DNA from: Ruminiclostridium cellobioparum subsp. termitidis CT1112
Lineage (GTDB): Bacteria > Bacillota > Clostridia > Acetivibrionales > DSM-1351
NCBI RefSeq assembly: GCF_000350485.1
Contig: NZ_AORV01000054.1
Location: 105,784-169,783, forward strand
DNA: 64,000 nt
Direction: 5' to 3'
The position numbers and the translations under genes were made by a program. The stretch's first letter is position 1, and each line of letters opens with the position of its first letter. Under the pieces are notes generated by a model that searched no databases, was not told the origin of the DNA, and was given only the letters and a program-made list of their open reading frames with translations. Shown piece by piece: positions 55,977 to 64,000 of this stretch.

Positions 55977-57251
55977 TTATTTAAAAATTTCTCTGATCCG
56001 CCCTATCATGTACAGCGATCCAAAAGCACATATCATGCTGTTGGAATCCATATTTTCCAGGGCCAGTTTCAAGCCATTCTCTAAAGTAATTCCATCCTTA
56101 ACGTTCCTGGAATATCTATCAAGTTTTTCTGCCAGTTCGCCGGACGGTACTGCTCTTGGATTGTCGGGAGTTACGGTAATAATGAGCCTGGCCTTTCCTG
56201 CCAGAAGCTCCATTATGTGCTGGTAATCCTTGTCCCTCAGAAATCCGACTATAAATACCTTTTCCCTGTCACTGAAGTATCTTTCAAGTGCAGCATTTAA
56301 TGCCTGCCCGCCTTCCAGATTATGTGCACCGTCTATGAGCACCAGAGGCTGAGTATTTATAATTTCGAGTCTGCCGGGCCATGCAGTTTTGGCAATACCG
56401 TTACCGATGTTAGTATTTGCAATTTTATAACCTTTATTTATTAAAACTTCACAGGCATCAATTGCCACTGCTGCATTACAAAGCTGATGATCCCCAAGGA
56501 GCCTGATATGAAGATTTTTATAATCCTTGTAGTCAAATAGTTGCCCTTCAAGGCCAAATTCCTTTAATTTCAAACTTTCAAAACATACATCGTGAAAAAA
56601 TGAATTCTGTTTGTTACACTCATCCCTGAAAATTTTCATTATTTTATCCGGTTGGGGATATACGACGGCATCACTGTCCTGCTTGATTATGCCGGCCTTT
56701 ATATATGCTATTTCTTCCAGAGTGTCGCCCAGCTTGTCTGTATGATCCAGACTGATTGTAGTAATTACCGATACTTCGGGAGAATCAATAATGTTGGTGG
56801 AGTCATACCGCCCTCCCAGGCCGACTTCCAGGACTACAATATCGCAATTTTTTTGGTAAAAATATTCCAAAGCTGCAGCTGTAATAATTTCAAATTCAGT
56901 AGGATGCTCCAGTCCCATTTTCAGCATAATTTCGATTTTAGATTTGACCAACTCTATAATATCAGCCAATTCGTCAGGCTCAATTTCAATATTATCTATT
57001 TTTATTCTTTCTGTAAACCTTTGTATATATGGTGATGTAAATATACCTGTTTTATAACCTGAATCTATTAGAATATTGCTGATAAACGCCGTAGTTGAGC
57101 CCTTGCCGTTTGTACCTGTAACGTGCACAAACTTTAATTTTTTCTGGGGATTTCCCAACAGCTCCATCAGCTCTGTAATTCTTTCCAATCCCAGTTTACT
57201 TCCAAATTTCAGGGTACCATGTATGTATTGCATCGCTTCTTCGTAGTTCAT
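55977..57251 (-). CDS. folC: Folylpolyglutamate synthase / dihydrofolate synthase
   Basis: 424 residues from ATG 57251; GGAGG lies 12 nt upstream, a long spacing, and the alternative TTG 57284 has no RBS. It adds glutamates to folates. Signatures are FVHVTGTNGKGSTTAFISNIL (P-loop), GIFTSPYIQRFTERI, VVLEVGLGGRYDSTN, ITTISLDHTDKLGDTLEEIAYIKAGIIK and IDGAHNLEG. A 33-nt gap separates its stop from the TPR gene start, so the two probably form an operon. Confidence 0.95.
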   Translation of the reverse strand: MNYEEAMQYIHGTLKFGSKLGLERITELMELLGNPQKKLKFVHVTGTNGKGSTTAFISNILIDSGYKTGIFTSPYIQRFTERIKIDNIEIEPDELADIIELVKSKIEIMLKMGLEHPTEFEIITAAALEYFYQKNCDIVVLEVGLGGRYDSTNIIDSPEVSVITTISLDHTDKLGDTLEEIAYIKAGIIKQDSDAVVYPQPDKIMKIFRDECNKQNSFFHDVCFESLKLKEFGLEGQLFDYKDYKNLHIRLLGDHQLCNAAVAIDACEVLINKGYKIANTNIGNGIAKTAWPGRLEIINTQPLVLIDGAHNLEGGQALNAALERYFSDREKVFIVGFLRDKDYQHIMELLAGKARLIITVTPDNPRAVPSGELAEKLDRYSRNVKDGITLENGLKLALENMDSNSMICAFGSLYMIGRIREIFK

Positions 57252-57420
57252 GGTATTCCGATTCCTCCAATTGTAAAAGATCAATCACAGCTGCATCTCT
57301 GACGTACAAATAAACAATATCAGTTTTTTCCAATACAGTCAATTACAAAAATGTAAACGCAATTAAGACTCTTTAATTAATTTACAGATAAATATTTCCA
57401 GCAGGTTTCTAAACCCTGAT

Positions 57421-58005
57421 TTATTTTAGCAATTGGTCTATATCAGTTTTTGCAAGATGTGTTGTAGTTATTCCCATACTGGCCAGCAAAGCATGATCAA
57501 AAATAACCATTTTGGAAATTTTTAATTTTTCTTCCTCGTCAAGATCCACAAAAGCAGACAGATTACTCTCTGAATTTTCAAAAGGTAAGTAATACCTGAT
57601 ACCAACTTCAGGTATTACTTTTTTAAATTCGGGATCGCACCATATTTCATTGGGAATCAGTGCATATATTTCATAACCGTCCACTTTTCTGCCTTCAAGA
57701 GCGATGGACAATACCCTTCGTTTTTCATTATCCGTAATCTTTTTGCTTATGAACTGTATGCCGAAATTCTGAAGTTCTTCTCTGAATTTCGACGCCAGCA
57801 CCATTTTATCATTTGTCCCCATATTGAGCAGGGTGCTGTTCAGCTCCAGAAACAAAAATGTCTCTGCCTTCAGCGCTGAGATGATTTGATAACTTACCTC
57901 CGACTTATCCAGCTTTTTTCCTGAATAGATCAGTGAGAAGCTTGATACATCGGAATTATTTTTATTTGTTATATTTGACAGCTTCAGCTTTATCTGCTTA
58001 TCCAT
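57421..58005 (-). CDS. Hypothetical cytoplasmic protein
   Basis: 194 residues from ATG 58005 (AAGGAG, 7 nt). It is soluble, charged and has no signal peptide or transmembrane helix. Distinct stretches are KLSNITNKNNSDVSSFSLIYSG, YQIISALKAETFLFLELNS and MVIFDHALLASMGITTTHL. I recognise no family. It lies between folC and pgi on the same strand, with gaps of about 150 nt on both sides. Confidence 0.7.
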   Translation of the reverse strand: MDKQIKLKLSNITNKNNSDVSSFSLIYSGKKLDKSEVSYQIISALKAETFLFLELNSTLLNMGTNDKMVLASKFREELQNFGIQFISKKITDNEKRRVLSIALEGRKVDGYEIYALIPNEIWCDPEFKKVIPEVGIRYYLPFENSESNLSAFVDLDEEEKLKISKMVIFDHALLASMGITTTHLAKTDIDQLLK

Positions 58006-58081
58006 ACGGTCTGCTCCTTTTCCCACCATTTATGCTGTTACAATTGATTACATTATATACTTACTGTACTTATTTGTGAAC

Positions 58082-58128
58082 AAAAAAGGCCGCCCATAAG
58101 AATAATTTTTTTCTTGTGAGCCGCCTTT
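58082..58128 (-). terminator. Terminator after pgi
   Basis: On the minus strand AAAGGCGGC and GCGGCCTTTTTT form the base and AAGAA/TTCTT an inner stem; the T run follows directly. Confidence 0.8.
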
Positions 58129-58150
58129 AACTGCTGTAATAAGATGTTTA

Positions 58151-59503
58151 TTATTTGCCCAATCTGGCTTCAAGCTGCTTTTTCTGCTCTTCATATCCCG
58201 GTTTTCCCAGAAGTGCGAACATGTTTTTCTTATAAGCTTCCACACCCGGTTGGTCAAATGGGTTGACTGCCAGCAGATATCCGCTTATACCGCACGCTTT
58301 TTCAAAGAAATATACCAGGTTTCCGAAATAGTATTCATTTAGCTCAGGTACATTAATAACGAAATTCGGTACACCTCCGTCGGTATGGGCCAGTAGGGTT
58401 CCTTCAAAGGCCTTGTTGTTCACGAAGTCCATTTCCTTGCCTGCAAGGAAATTCAAACCGTCAATATTGTCCTTGTCCTCTTTGATTGTAATGCTTTTCT
58501 TTGCTTTTCCCACATGTATTACCGTCTCAAACAGATTTCTGAGGCCATCCTGTATATACTGGCCCATTGAGTGCAGATCTGTCGTAAAATCAACACCTGC
58601 GGGGAAAATTCCCTTTTGGTCCTTTCCTTCACTTTCCCCATAAAGCTGTTTCCACCATTCTGTAAAAAAGTGAAGTGACGGTTCGTAGTTAACCATAATT
58701 TCCGTAGTCTTGTTTTTATTGTAAAGAGCATTTCTTGCTGCTGCATATCTATAGCAGTCGTTGTTCCTGAAATCCACATTGCTGTATAGCTTGCAGGCAT
58801 CGGCAGCACCCTGCATGATTTTGTCAATGTCGGCTCCGCATACTGCAATTGGTAAAAGACCTACAGCCGTCAAAACTGAAAATCTTCCGCCAACATCGTC
58901 CGGAATAACAAAGGATTCATAACCTTCTTCGTCGGCCAGCTTCTTCAAAGCTCCCCTGGCCTTGTCGGTTGTGGCATATATTCTCTTCCGGGCTTCCTGC
59001 CTGCCATATTTATTCTCCATGTATTCCCTGAAAATTCTGAACGCGACTGCCGGTTCGGTGGTGGTGCCTGATTTGGATATGACATTTACCGACACTTCCT
59101 TGCCTTCAATGAGCTCCAATAAATCTGTCACGTAAGTCGAACTGATATTGTTTCCCACAAAATATATTTCAGGAGTTTTGCGCCTGCTCTTTGGCAGCAT
59201 ATTGTAGAAGGAATGCGAAAGCATTTCGATTGCTGCTCTTGCACCAAGGTATGATCCACCTATACCTATAACTATAAGTACATCTGAATCCGCTTTGATT
59301 TTCTCAGCCGACTGCTTTATTCTGGCGAACTCCTCCCTGTCATAATTCAGAGGCAGGTCTACCCAGCCTAAAAAGTCATTGCCGGGGCCGGTTTTACTGT
59401 GTAGCATCTCATGAGCCTGTTTTACAAAACCTTCAAAATAATTGATTTCATATTCACTCAAAAAACTTGAAGCTTTTGAGCTGTCAAAAGTTATTTTTTC
59501 CAT
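58151..59503 (-). CDS. pgi: Glucose-6-phosphate isomerase
   Basis: 450 residues from ATG 59503 (GGAGG, 8 nt; the adjacent TTG is rejected). It interconverts glucose-6-phosphate and fructose-6-phosphate. Signatures are [56 protein letters not shown] and [23 protein letters not shown], with the catalytic Glu in the latter region and the C-terminal [18 protein letters not shown]. The length is that of the short Firmicute form. Confidence 0.97.
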   Translation of the reverse strand: MEKITFDSSKASSFLSEYEINYFEGFVKQAHEMLHSKTGPGNDFLGWVDLPLNYDREEFARIKQSAEKIKADSDVLIVIGIGGSYLGARAAIEMLSHSFYNMLPKSRRKTPEIYFVGNNISSTYVTDLLELIEGKEVSVNVISKSGTTTEPAVAFRIFREYMENKYGRQEARKRIYATTDKARGALKKLADEEGYESFVIPDDVGGRFSVLTAVGLLPIAVCGADIDKIMQGAADACKLYSNVDFRNNDCYRYAAARNALYNKNKTTEIMVNYEPSLHFFTEWWKQLYGESEGKDQKGIFPAGVDFTTDLHSMGQYIQDGLRNLFETVIHVGKAKKSITIKEDKDNIDGLNFLAGKEMDFVNNKAFEGTLLAHTDGGVPNFVINVPELNEYYFGNLVYFFEKACGISGYLLAVNPFDQPGVEAYKKNMFALLGKPGYEEQKKQLEARLGK

Positions 59504-59506
59504 CAA

Positions 59507-59807
59507 ATTGCCCTCCCGTATTACAAATCCATAATTTTTTCATTATTGCCGTTTCTGCATTGGAAAATTTTTATCTTTTCTAGTATACCAAATGAATTTT
59601 CTAATTAAAAGTTTTATTCCAATTTTTATACATTTTTAAAAGTGCTTTATCAATCTTTTATCATTTTGACCCAATTATCGAAATATTTACAAGGTGTCAA
59701 AATCCTTTTTTGTTGCAGAATATTATCAGGAACATTTTTTAACCGACTTTAATATTTGTTCCTGAATAACTTCCTTAATTAATATTGACCAAAAAAGGAG
59801 AATTATT
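59507..59807. other. Intergenic region between pgi and the SASP gene
   Basis: AT-rich and without an open frame. For pgi an extended -10 (TGGTATACT on the minus strand, core at 59587-59582) is visible about 80 nt upstream of its start. For the SASP gene AGGAG precedes the start, but no sporulation-type promoter could be assigned with confidence. Confidence 0.5.
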
Positions 59808-60032
59808 ATGTCAAGACCAAAGACACCACTTGTTCCAGATAGCAGAGATGCATTAAACAAATTCAAGATGGAATGTGCTGCAGAAATAGGCAGAACTCAA
59901 TTCACAAAAGAAAACAACGACCATTATAAAGGTGATCTTACAGCTAAGCAAAATGGCTCGGAAGGCGGTCCTATCGGCGGACAAATGACCAAAAAAATGG
60001 TTGAATTTTACGAAAACAGCGTTAAAAAATAA
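59808..60032 (+). CDS. Alpha/beta-type small acid-soluble spore protein
   Basis: 74 residues, the normal length. SASPs coat and protect spore DNA and are cut at germination by GPR. The family pattern is ALNKFKMECAAEIG with the GPR site at Glu-Ile, then YKGDLTAKQNGSEGGPIGGQMTKKMVEFYE. RBS AGGAG at 7 nt. The gpr gene is in the same window at 17249-18256. Expression in the forespore under sigma-G is expected from the family. Confidence 0.95.
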   Translation: MSRPKTPLVPDSRDALNKFKMECAAEIGRTQFTKENNDHYKGDLTAKQNGSEGGPIGGQMTKKMVEFYENSVKK

Positions 60033-60105
60033 ATAAGCAGTATCTGCTATTAATGTTCTCATTCCAGAAATCAAACGGGGTGAATTAGTTATATCACTCC
60101 CTACC

Positions 60106-60147
60106 TGCGGTAGAAGGGCTGCGTAATAACGCAGCCCTTCTACCGCA
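60106..60147. terminator. Perfect 19-bp hairpin after the SASP gene
   Basis: TGCGGTAGAAGGGCTGCGT and its exact complement flank an AATA loop. No T run follows on either strand, so it may be a boundary or RNA-stability element as well as a terminator. A smaller GGGGTGA/TCACTCCC pair lies just before it (60076-60102). Confidence 0.55.
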
Positions 60148-60175
60148 AAGCTTATTCAACTTGCCGCTACATATG

Positions 60176-60247
60176 TATTTTGCCATATACCTCTTTGAGG
60201 ACGTTTAAGACCTCTGTCAGGGTATGCAGTACTTTTATTAATCCTTT
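60176..60247 (-). pseudogene. 72-nt decayed copy of the toxin body
   Basis: On the minus strand this encodes KGLIKVLHTLTEVLNVLKEV then YGKI and soon a stop. It matches codon for codon the segment KGLIKVLHALTKVLNVLKGI of the large toxin gene at 62881-62952, with most changes in third positions. It marks an earlier toxin cassette in the same orientation. Confidence 0.75.
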
Positions 60248-60518
60248 AAACAGCAGGTTCTGCTTGCATTAACAGTATTTCTGGTGGATTTATTAATTCA
60301 TCTGCTAATATTATTCTCGATTTAGGACAGTCATTTTGTACAAATACAAATTCATAGACATCTAACTTATCCTTACCATTTGGTATTATGTTAAATACTA
60401 GTTCGTATATTCCAGAAGGAATATCAACTATAATTGCATCTGTTATACTAGCAATTTCAACTCCACATTCTTCAACCTCAAAAGGAACAACTATTGTTCT
60501 TATAGAACCATCTGAATA
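60246..60518 (-). pseudogene. ComJ-like immunity remnant lacking a start
   Basis: An open frame of 90 codons runs from just after a TAA (60521-60519) to a stop at 60246. It contains no plausible start near its 5' end. The product matches the C-terminal part of ComJ: RTIVVPFEVEECGVEIASI, VDIPSGIYELVFNI, then DELINPPEILLMQAEPAV. ComJ inhibits the NucA nuclease in Bacillus, and ComJ-like proteins occur as immunity partners of nuclease toxins. The N-terminal third is missing. It lies behind the SUKH gene and runs directly into the toxin-body fragment. Confidence 0.7.
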
Positions 60519-60562
60519 TTAACACTTCATTTTGCATACTAATATTAATATAGCACTAATAT

Positions 60563-61219
60563 CTAATATTTTAAGTATTCCTCTTCAATGTTATCATATA
60601 CTTTATTAGCAATATTTCTAAGAAATCCACTAAAAGTTTTACAAACTTCTGGCAGGCATTCCTTTATCAATTCATAAGAAAGCATTATTGGTTCATCAGC
60701 ATCATACCTTTGCGAAACTGCATCAGGTACATTGACTATTTCAACTCCACTTAAATCCTCGTTATGGGAACAAAATGTATAATCACAAATAATTACTCTT
60801 GGCTCCCCACCACTTGTTTCATTCAAATCTAGACATATTGCATTTCCTCCAATAGTTGTTGCAAAAGTAATAACTCCATATTTAATTAAATACATTCCTG
60901 GTGCAGCACTAGAATTCTCTTCCTTTATAGCGTTTAACCCCAATAGGTTTATTCCCCCATTGAGTATAGGCAGTCTTTTAGGTTCAAAATTCCGGTAAAA
61001 ATTAATTATAACTTCTGGCACAGTAACATTTTTTAAATAATTCAACTCAAATTCTTGATAATAACTTGACCAACTGGCATATGTTTCAAATAATTCAGAA
61101 ATATATTTCAAATCCTCTCTTTGTGCAAATCCAAAAGCGGTATCAACTTCATTTTTACTTATACCCTCATTAATTAAGTTTAATTTAATCGTATTCACTA
61201 TTTCATTAATATCTTTCAT
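60563..61219 (-). CDS. SUKH-type (SMI1/KNR4-like) immunity protein candidate
   Basis: 218 residues, AT-rich. The core resembles SMI1/KNR4 immunity proteins: NVTVPEVIINFYRNFEPKRLP, GINLLGLNAI, YGVITFATTIGGNAICLDLN and PRVIICDYTFCSHN, with SGFLRNIANKVY near the end. Such proteins bind and block nuclease toxins. It starts 86 nt after the toxin stop on the same strand (ATG 61219, GGAGGAATG upstream), the usual toxin-then-immunity order. It is cytoplasmic, with no signal peptide. Assignment rests on motif pattern and position. Confidence 0.75.
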   Translation of the reverse strand: MKDINEIVNTIKLNLINEGISKNEVDTAFGFAQREDLKYISELFETYASWSSYYQEFELNYLKNVTVPEVIINFYRNFEPKRLPILNGGINLLGLNAIKEENSSAAPGMYLIKYGVITFATTIGGNAICLDLNETSGGEPRVIICDYTFCSHNEDLSGVEIVNVPDAVSQRYDADEPIMLSYELIKECLPEVCKTFSGFLRNIANKVYDNIEEEYLKY

Positions 61220-61305
61220 ACAAACATTCCTCCTCTGAGGTCAAATAGATTACGTAAAAAATATTTCTCAAAATAATAACATTCTTAGCTATCAAATAAA
61301 ATCTT

Positions 61306-64000
61306 TTACTTGTATGGAATACCCAACGGGCTAATATATTTATCATAAACCGCTTTAGCCCAGCTATTCTGTCCCATTCCTTCATAAACAACCCTATGTG
61401 CCTGCCATACTTGCTCAGGAGTAGCGCTACTTACTGCTCCCCTTTGTGTACTTGAATCTGTGATTGTTTTTAATTGTTTTTCAATCGCATCATTTATATT
61501 CTTTCCTTCAGCAATCAGTTTTTCCCCACCTGAACCTCTATGCCATTTAGGAGTTAATGCTACAGAAATAATTTCACCTTGTTGTACTCCAAATTTACCA
61601 GCAAATTGTTTAGCTAAAAGATGGTGTGCTTCAAATCCAGCATTACTACCAGAAAGACCCGCCTGTTTAATCATGGAATGTAGTTCATCATAAGAGTAAT
61701 AAGTTGACGGGTTACTCCTCAATCTTTCAGCTAAATCATTAGCTTTACTTTCTCCAGCCAAACCCTCTTTATCATTACTTTTTCCCTTAGAACCATCTTT
61801 ACCCTTATCCCCGGAAGCAACAGTTTCTACGGTATCAGCCAGTTCACCTACATTAGAAGTAGCATTTCTTTCATTCTTTGTATCCTGTGTTTTCTTTAAG
61901 TCATTATTTACTTCTCCATTATTTGGTATTTTTCCTGCTTGAATTTGATCTTCCAATGTTTTTTCATCACTGGCCATCATAACCACATTTCTGTTTTCGC
62001 CTTTTTCCACCCACAGTTCATGGGTTTCGTTGCCCAGCTTGAATTTGACCTTCGGAGTGAGCATTTTCCTTATGGCGCCTGTTATTTTGGCTGCTCCGGC
62101 TGCCAGTATCTGCATTCCAAGCTTCTTAAGGTTTATCAGGCCTAGTGTCATGAGATTGTTATGTATGCCGCTCCTGACGGTTCCGAAGATGTCTCCTCCG
62201 CCTTCTGCTTTGCTGCCTCCCTGGGCCTGTCCGGTTTCCTTGCCGCCTGCTTTGCTTTCGTTTTTGCTCTGGCCGCCTATTCCCATGGCTGTCATCAGTT
62301 TGGCTCCGCTGCCCATGCTGGATAAGGTTGTTTTCTCGGCACTGTCCACCATTCCTGTTGTCTGGTCCGTGACCTGGTCTATCATTCCTCCCACTGTTTT
62401 TACAGGGCCCTCCAGGGGTTTCATTATGCCCTGTACCGGACCTGAGCCTGCTATTTTGTCCAGTATCTTGTCGGCATAGGGTATGTATTGTCTGATCAGT
62501 TCTACTATGGATTTGCCGGCTATTGCCTCTATTCCTTTGAATACAGCTTTTATCAGGGCTGAGGGCGGATGTGTGATGATGAAGTTCAGCACCATGTCCA
62601 CTGCCTTGTTGGCTATGGTTTTTATGAGCTGGGCAGGCTGTCCCAGCAGCGTTACTTTTTCCTTGATGCTTCCCGAGATTTCTTTTACTTTGGTTTTTAT
62701 GCTGCCAAAGAAGTTTCCTACTGCCTCTTTTAGTTTTTCTGCTCCTTCGCTGAGGGCTTGTGCGGGATTCCCCACTTTTTCTATTACTGTCACTATTCCT
62801 GCATATATTGCGCTGAAGTTTTCAAACCAGGGCTTTGCCACTATGTTTATGACCCCCAGTATTTTGTTCAGTCCTCCTGCTATTTTGTCATATATTCCTT
62901 TTAGAACGTTCAAGACTTTTGTCAAGGCATGCAGTACTTTTATGAGTCCTTTTTCTTCACGGCCTGCTGCCGGTTCTTTTTCCTCTTCTTCCTTGGGCTC
63001 CTGGGGCAAGCCTCTCAGCTGTCCGAACAGGCCTTTTACAAGGTAGCCTCCTATTCCCGCTATGCTAAGTATTTGCTTTACATCCGACAACTTTATGCTT
63101 CTGATTGTGTTGACAATGTTTAATACCGAGCCTACCTGTTTTAATAGCTGGGGCAGTGTTGTTGTGAGCCAGGTTACTATCTGTACTACTACACTCCCTC
63201 CGCCTGTTGCAACTGCTGCCGCTATTTCTGCTGCTATCTGGGCACCTTCGAGTACTACACTGAACACTTTCTTAAAGTCCATGCTCAGGAATTTCTTTAT
63301 TCCCGACATTACTGCCTTGTACAGCTTCTGTATCCCGGTGAACATGCCGTCCACTGTTTTTGCCATGAAGTCCAGTGCTGCCGTGACTCCCTTTTTCAGC
63401 TTGTCTGCGGCTGCATTTACTATTTTTGTGGCCTTGTTTACTGCGTTGTCTATAAAACCGCATATTTTTTTGGATATGCCGGGGAATCTGGCAAATACTT
63501 TTTTCACAAGTCCTTTCAGTACGGTTCCAAGTCCTTTGATTGCGCCTGCTATAAGCTTTCTGCCTGCTTCTATCAGTCCCAGTGCCGCCTGTTTTGCTTT
63601 TTCGAATATGATTTTTACTGCCTGGCGCAGCTTGTCAAATACAAAGCTTACTGCTTTCTTTACGATGTCCACCGCTTTTTCTACTTTGTCCTTGGCCCAA
63701 TCCCAGGCTTTTTCCAGTATATTCTTTTTGTGCTCTTTTTCGCCTTCCTTTTTCTTTTCTTCGGCTTCCTTTTTTGCTGTTTTACACTCCTTGTCGGCAT
63801 CCTTTTCTGCCTGGGACATTGCCTTTTTGACTTGGCCCTCTTTTTCTTCTTTTATCTGTCCTACTTCTTTTTTCTTTTTGTCTGCCTCGGTGCTTGCTTC
63901 TTTGTCATATTCGGAGGTTGCTGTGTTTACTTCTGTCCTCCACTGTTTTCTATAGCCTTCCACCTCTGCTTTTGCACTGGCCTGCTCCTTGAGCTGGGTA
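61306..64000 (-). CDS. Large polymorphic toxin, eCIS-effector-like body with C-terminal His-Me-finger-type nuclease domain (N-terminus outside window)
   Basis: The frame is open to the window edge, so the start is missing; about 897 residues are seen. First comes a Lys/Glu/Ala-rich coiled coil (to about 90), then several hundred residues of repeated amphipathic helices (KAWDWAKDKVEKAVDIVKKA, KLIAGAIKGLGTVLKGLVKK) typical of long proteins linked to extracellular contractile injection systems. A small module, FKLGNETHELWVEKGENRNV then MMAS, precedes a charged Gly/Lys/Asn linker. The last about 135 residues form the toxin: SGSNAGFEAHHLLAKQFAGK, then ISVALTPKWHRGSGG, an HH...H pattern of AHH/HNH-like nucleases. 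The DNA turns AT-rich after about 61950, at the linker, as expected for an exchanged toxin tip. A SUKH-like immunity gene follows. Confidence 0.75.
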   Translation of the reverse strand, partial: TQLKEQASAKAEVEGYRKQWRTEVNTATSEYDKEASTEADKKKKEVGQIKEEKEGQVKKAMSQAEKDADKECKTAKKEAEEKKKEGEKEHKKNILEKAWDWAKDKVEKAVDIVKKAVSFVFDKLRQAVKIIFEKAKQAALGLIEAGRKLIAGAIKGLGTVLKGLVKKVFARFPGISKKICGFIDNAVNKATKIVNAAADKLKKGVTAALDFMAKTVDGMFTGIQKLYKAVMSGIKKFLSMDFKKVFSVVLEGAQIAAEIAAAVATGGGSVVVQIVTWLTTTLPQLLKQVGSVLNIVNTIRSIKLSDVKQILSIAGIGGYLVKGLFGQLRGLPQEPKEEEEKEPAAGREEKGLIKVLHALTKVLNVLKGIYDKIAGGLNKILGVINIVAKPWFENFSAIYAGIVTVIEKVGNPAQALSEGAEKLKEAVGNFFGSIKTKVKEISGSIKEKVTLLGQPAQLIKTIANKAVDMVLNFIITHPPSALIKAVFKGIEAIAGKSIVELIRQYIPYADKILDKIAGSGPVQGIMKPLEGPVKTVGGMIDQVTDQTTGMVDSAEKTTLSSMGSGAKLMTAMGIGGQSKNESKAGGKETGQAQGGSKAEGGGDIFGTVRSGIHNNLMTLGLINLKKLGMQILAAGAAKITGAIRKMLTPKVKFKLGNETHELWVEKGENRNVVMMASDEKTLEDQIQAGKIPNNGEVNNDLKKTQDTKNERNATSNVGELADTVETVASGDKGKDGSKGKSNDKEGLAGESKANDLAERLRSNPSTYYSYDELHSMIKQAGLSGSNAGFEAHHLLAKQFAGKFGVQQGEIISVALTPKWHRGSGGEKLIAEGKNINDAIEKQLKTITDSSTQRGAVSSATPEQVWQAHRVVYEGMGQNSWAKAVYDKYISPLGIPYK

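Noticed and set aside
63062..63955. Long plus-strand open frame opposite the toxin gene
   Set aside because: Antisense shadow of a Lys/Ala-rich coding region; composition is an artefact of the opposite strand.

Overview
The window is chromosomal DNA from a low-GC, endospore-forming, motile anaerobe of the class Clostridia. The evidence is a germination protease (gpr), an alpha/beta-type small acid-soluble spore protein, radical-SAM enzymes (HemW, ThiC), MotA/MotB and a methyl-accepting chemotaxis protein, Fur, and S-layer-homology proteins. A family 3 carbohydrate-binding module and cohesin-like domains on secreted proteins suggest a cellulolytic relative of Ruminiclostridium/Hungateiclostridium; that placement is an inference. 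No rRNA, tRNA or CRISPR array was seen.

Region 1 (1-14.3 kb, minus strand) is one long cell-surface operon: an SLH-anchored protein, a CBM3-plus-fibronectin-III protein, then at least three tandem fibronectin-III paralogs, the last cut by the window edge. Two neighbouring paralogs repeat each other at a constant offset of 3330 bp. The CBM3 protein and the two complete paralogs end in the same type of cohesin-like domain.

Region 2 (14.3-34 kb) is mostly housekeeping: a divergent NAD-dependent DNA ligase behind an M50-like membrane protease, gpr divergent from rpsT, a 275-bp inverted-repeat element (MITE candidate), hemW, a MATE pump, a tiny Met/Cys/His triplet-repeat protein, a GntR-regulated ABC transporter, a YibE/F membrane protein, a secreted alkaline phosphatase, and a thiD-thiC-thiM-thiE operon behind two tandem TPP riboswitches.

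Region 3 (34-60 kb) carries thymidine kinase, a tocopherol-cyclase-like protein, a secreted alpha/beta hydrolase, fur with two Fur boxes in its own promoter, an SLH/GH18 protein whose catalytic Glu is Gln, secA, a YerC regulator, a secreted two-repeat protein broken at a T8 run, threonine biosynthesis (thrC, an ACT protein, hom), an ECF S component, a chemoreceptor, a patatin, motAB, a TPR protein, folC, pgi and a SASP gene.

Region 4 (60-64 kb, minus strand) is an accessory polymorphic-toxin locus. It holds the C-terminal part of a very long helical protein resembling effectors of extracellular contractile injection systems, ending in a His-rich nuclease-like domain. A SUKH-type immunity gene follows, then a start-less ComJ-like remnant and a 72-nt decayed copy of the toxin body. 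This is the best candidate in the window for an incompletely described system, together with the surface operon of region 1.
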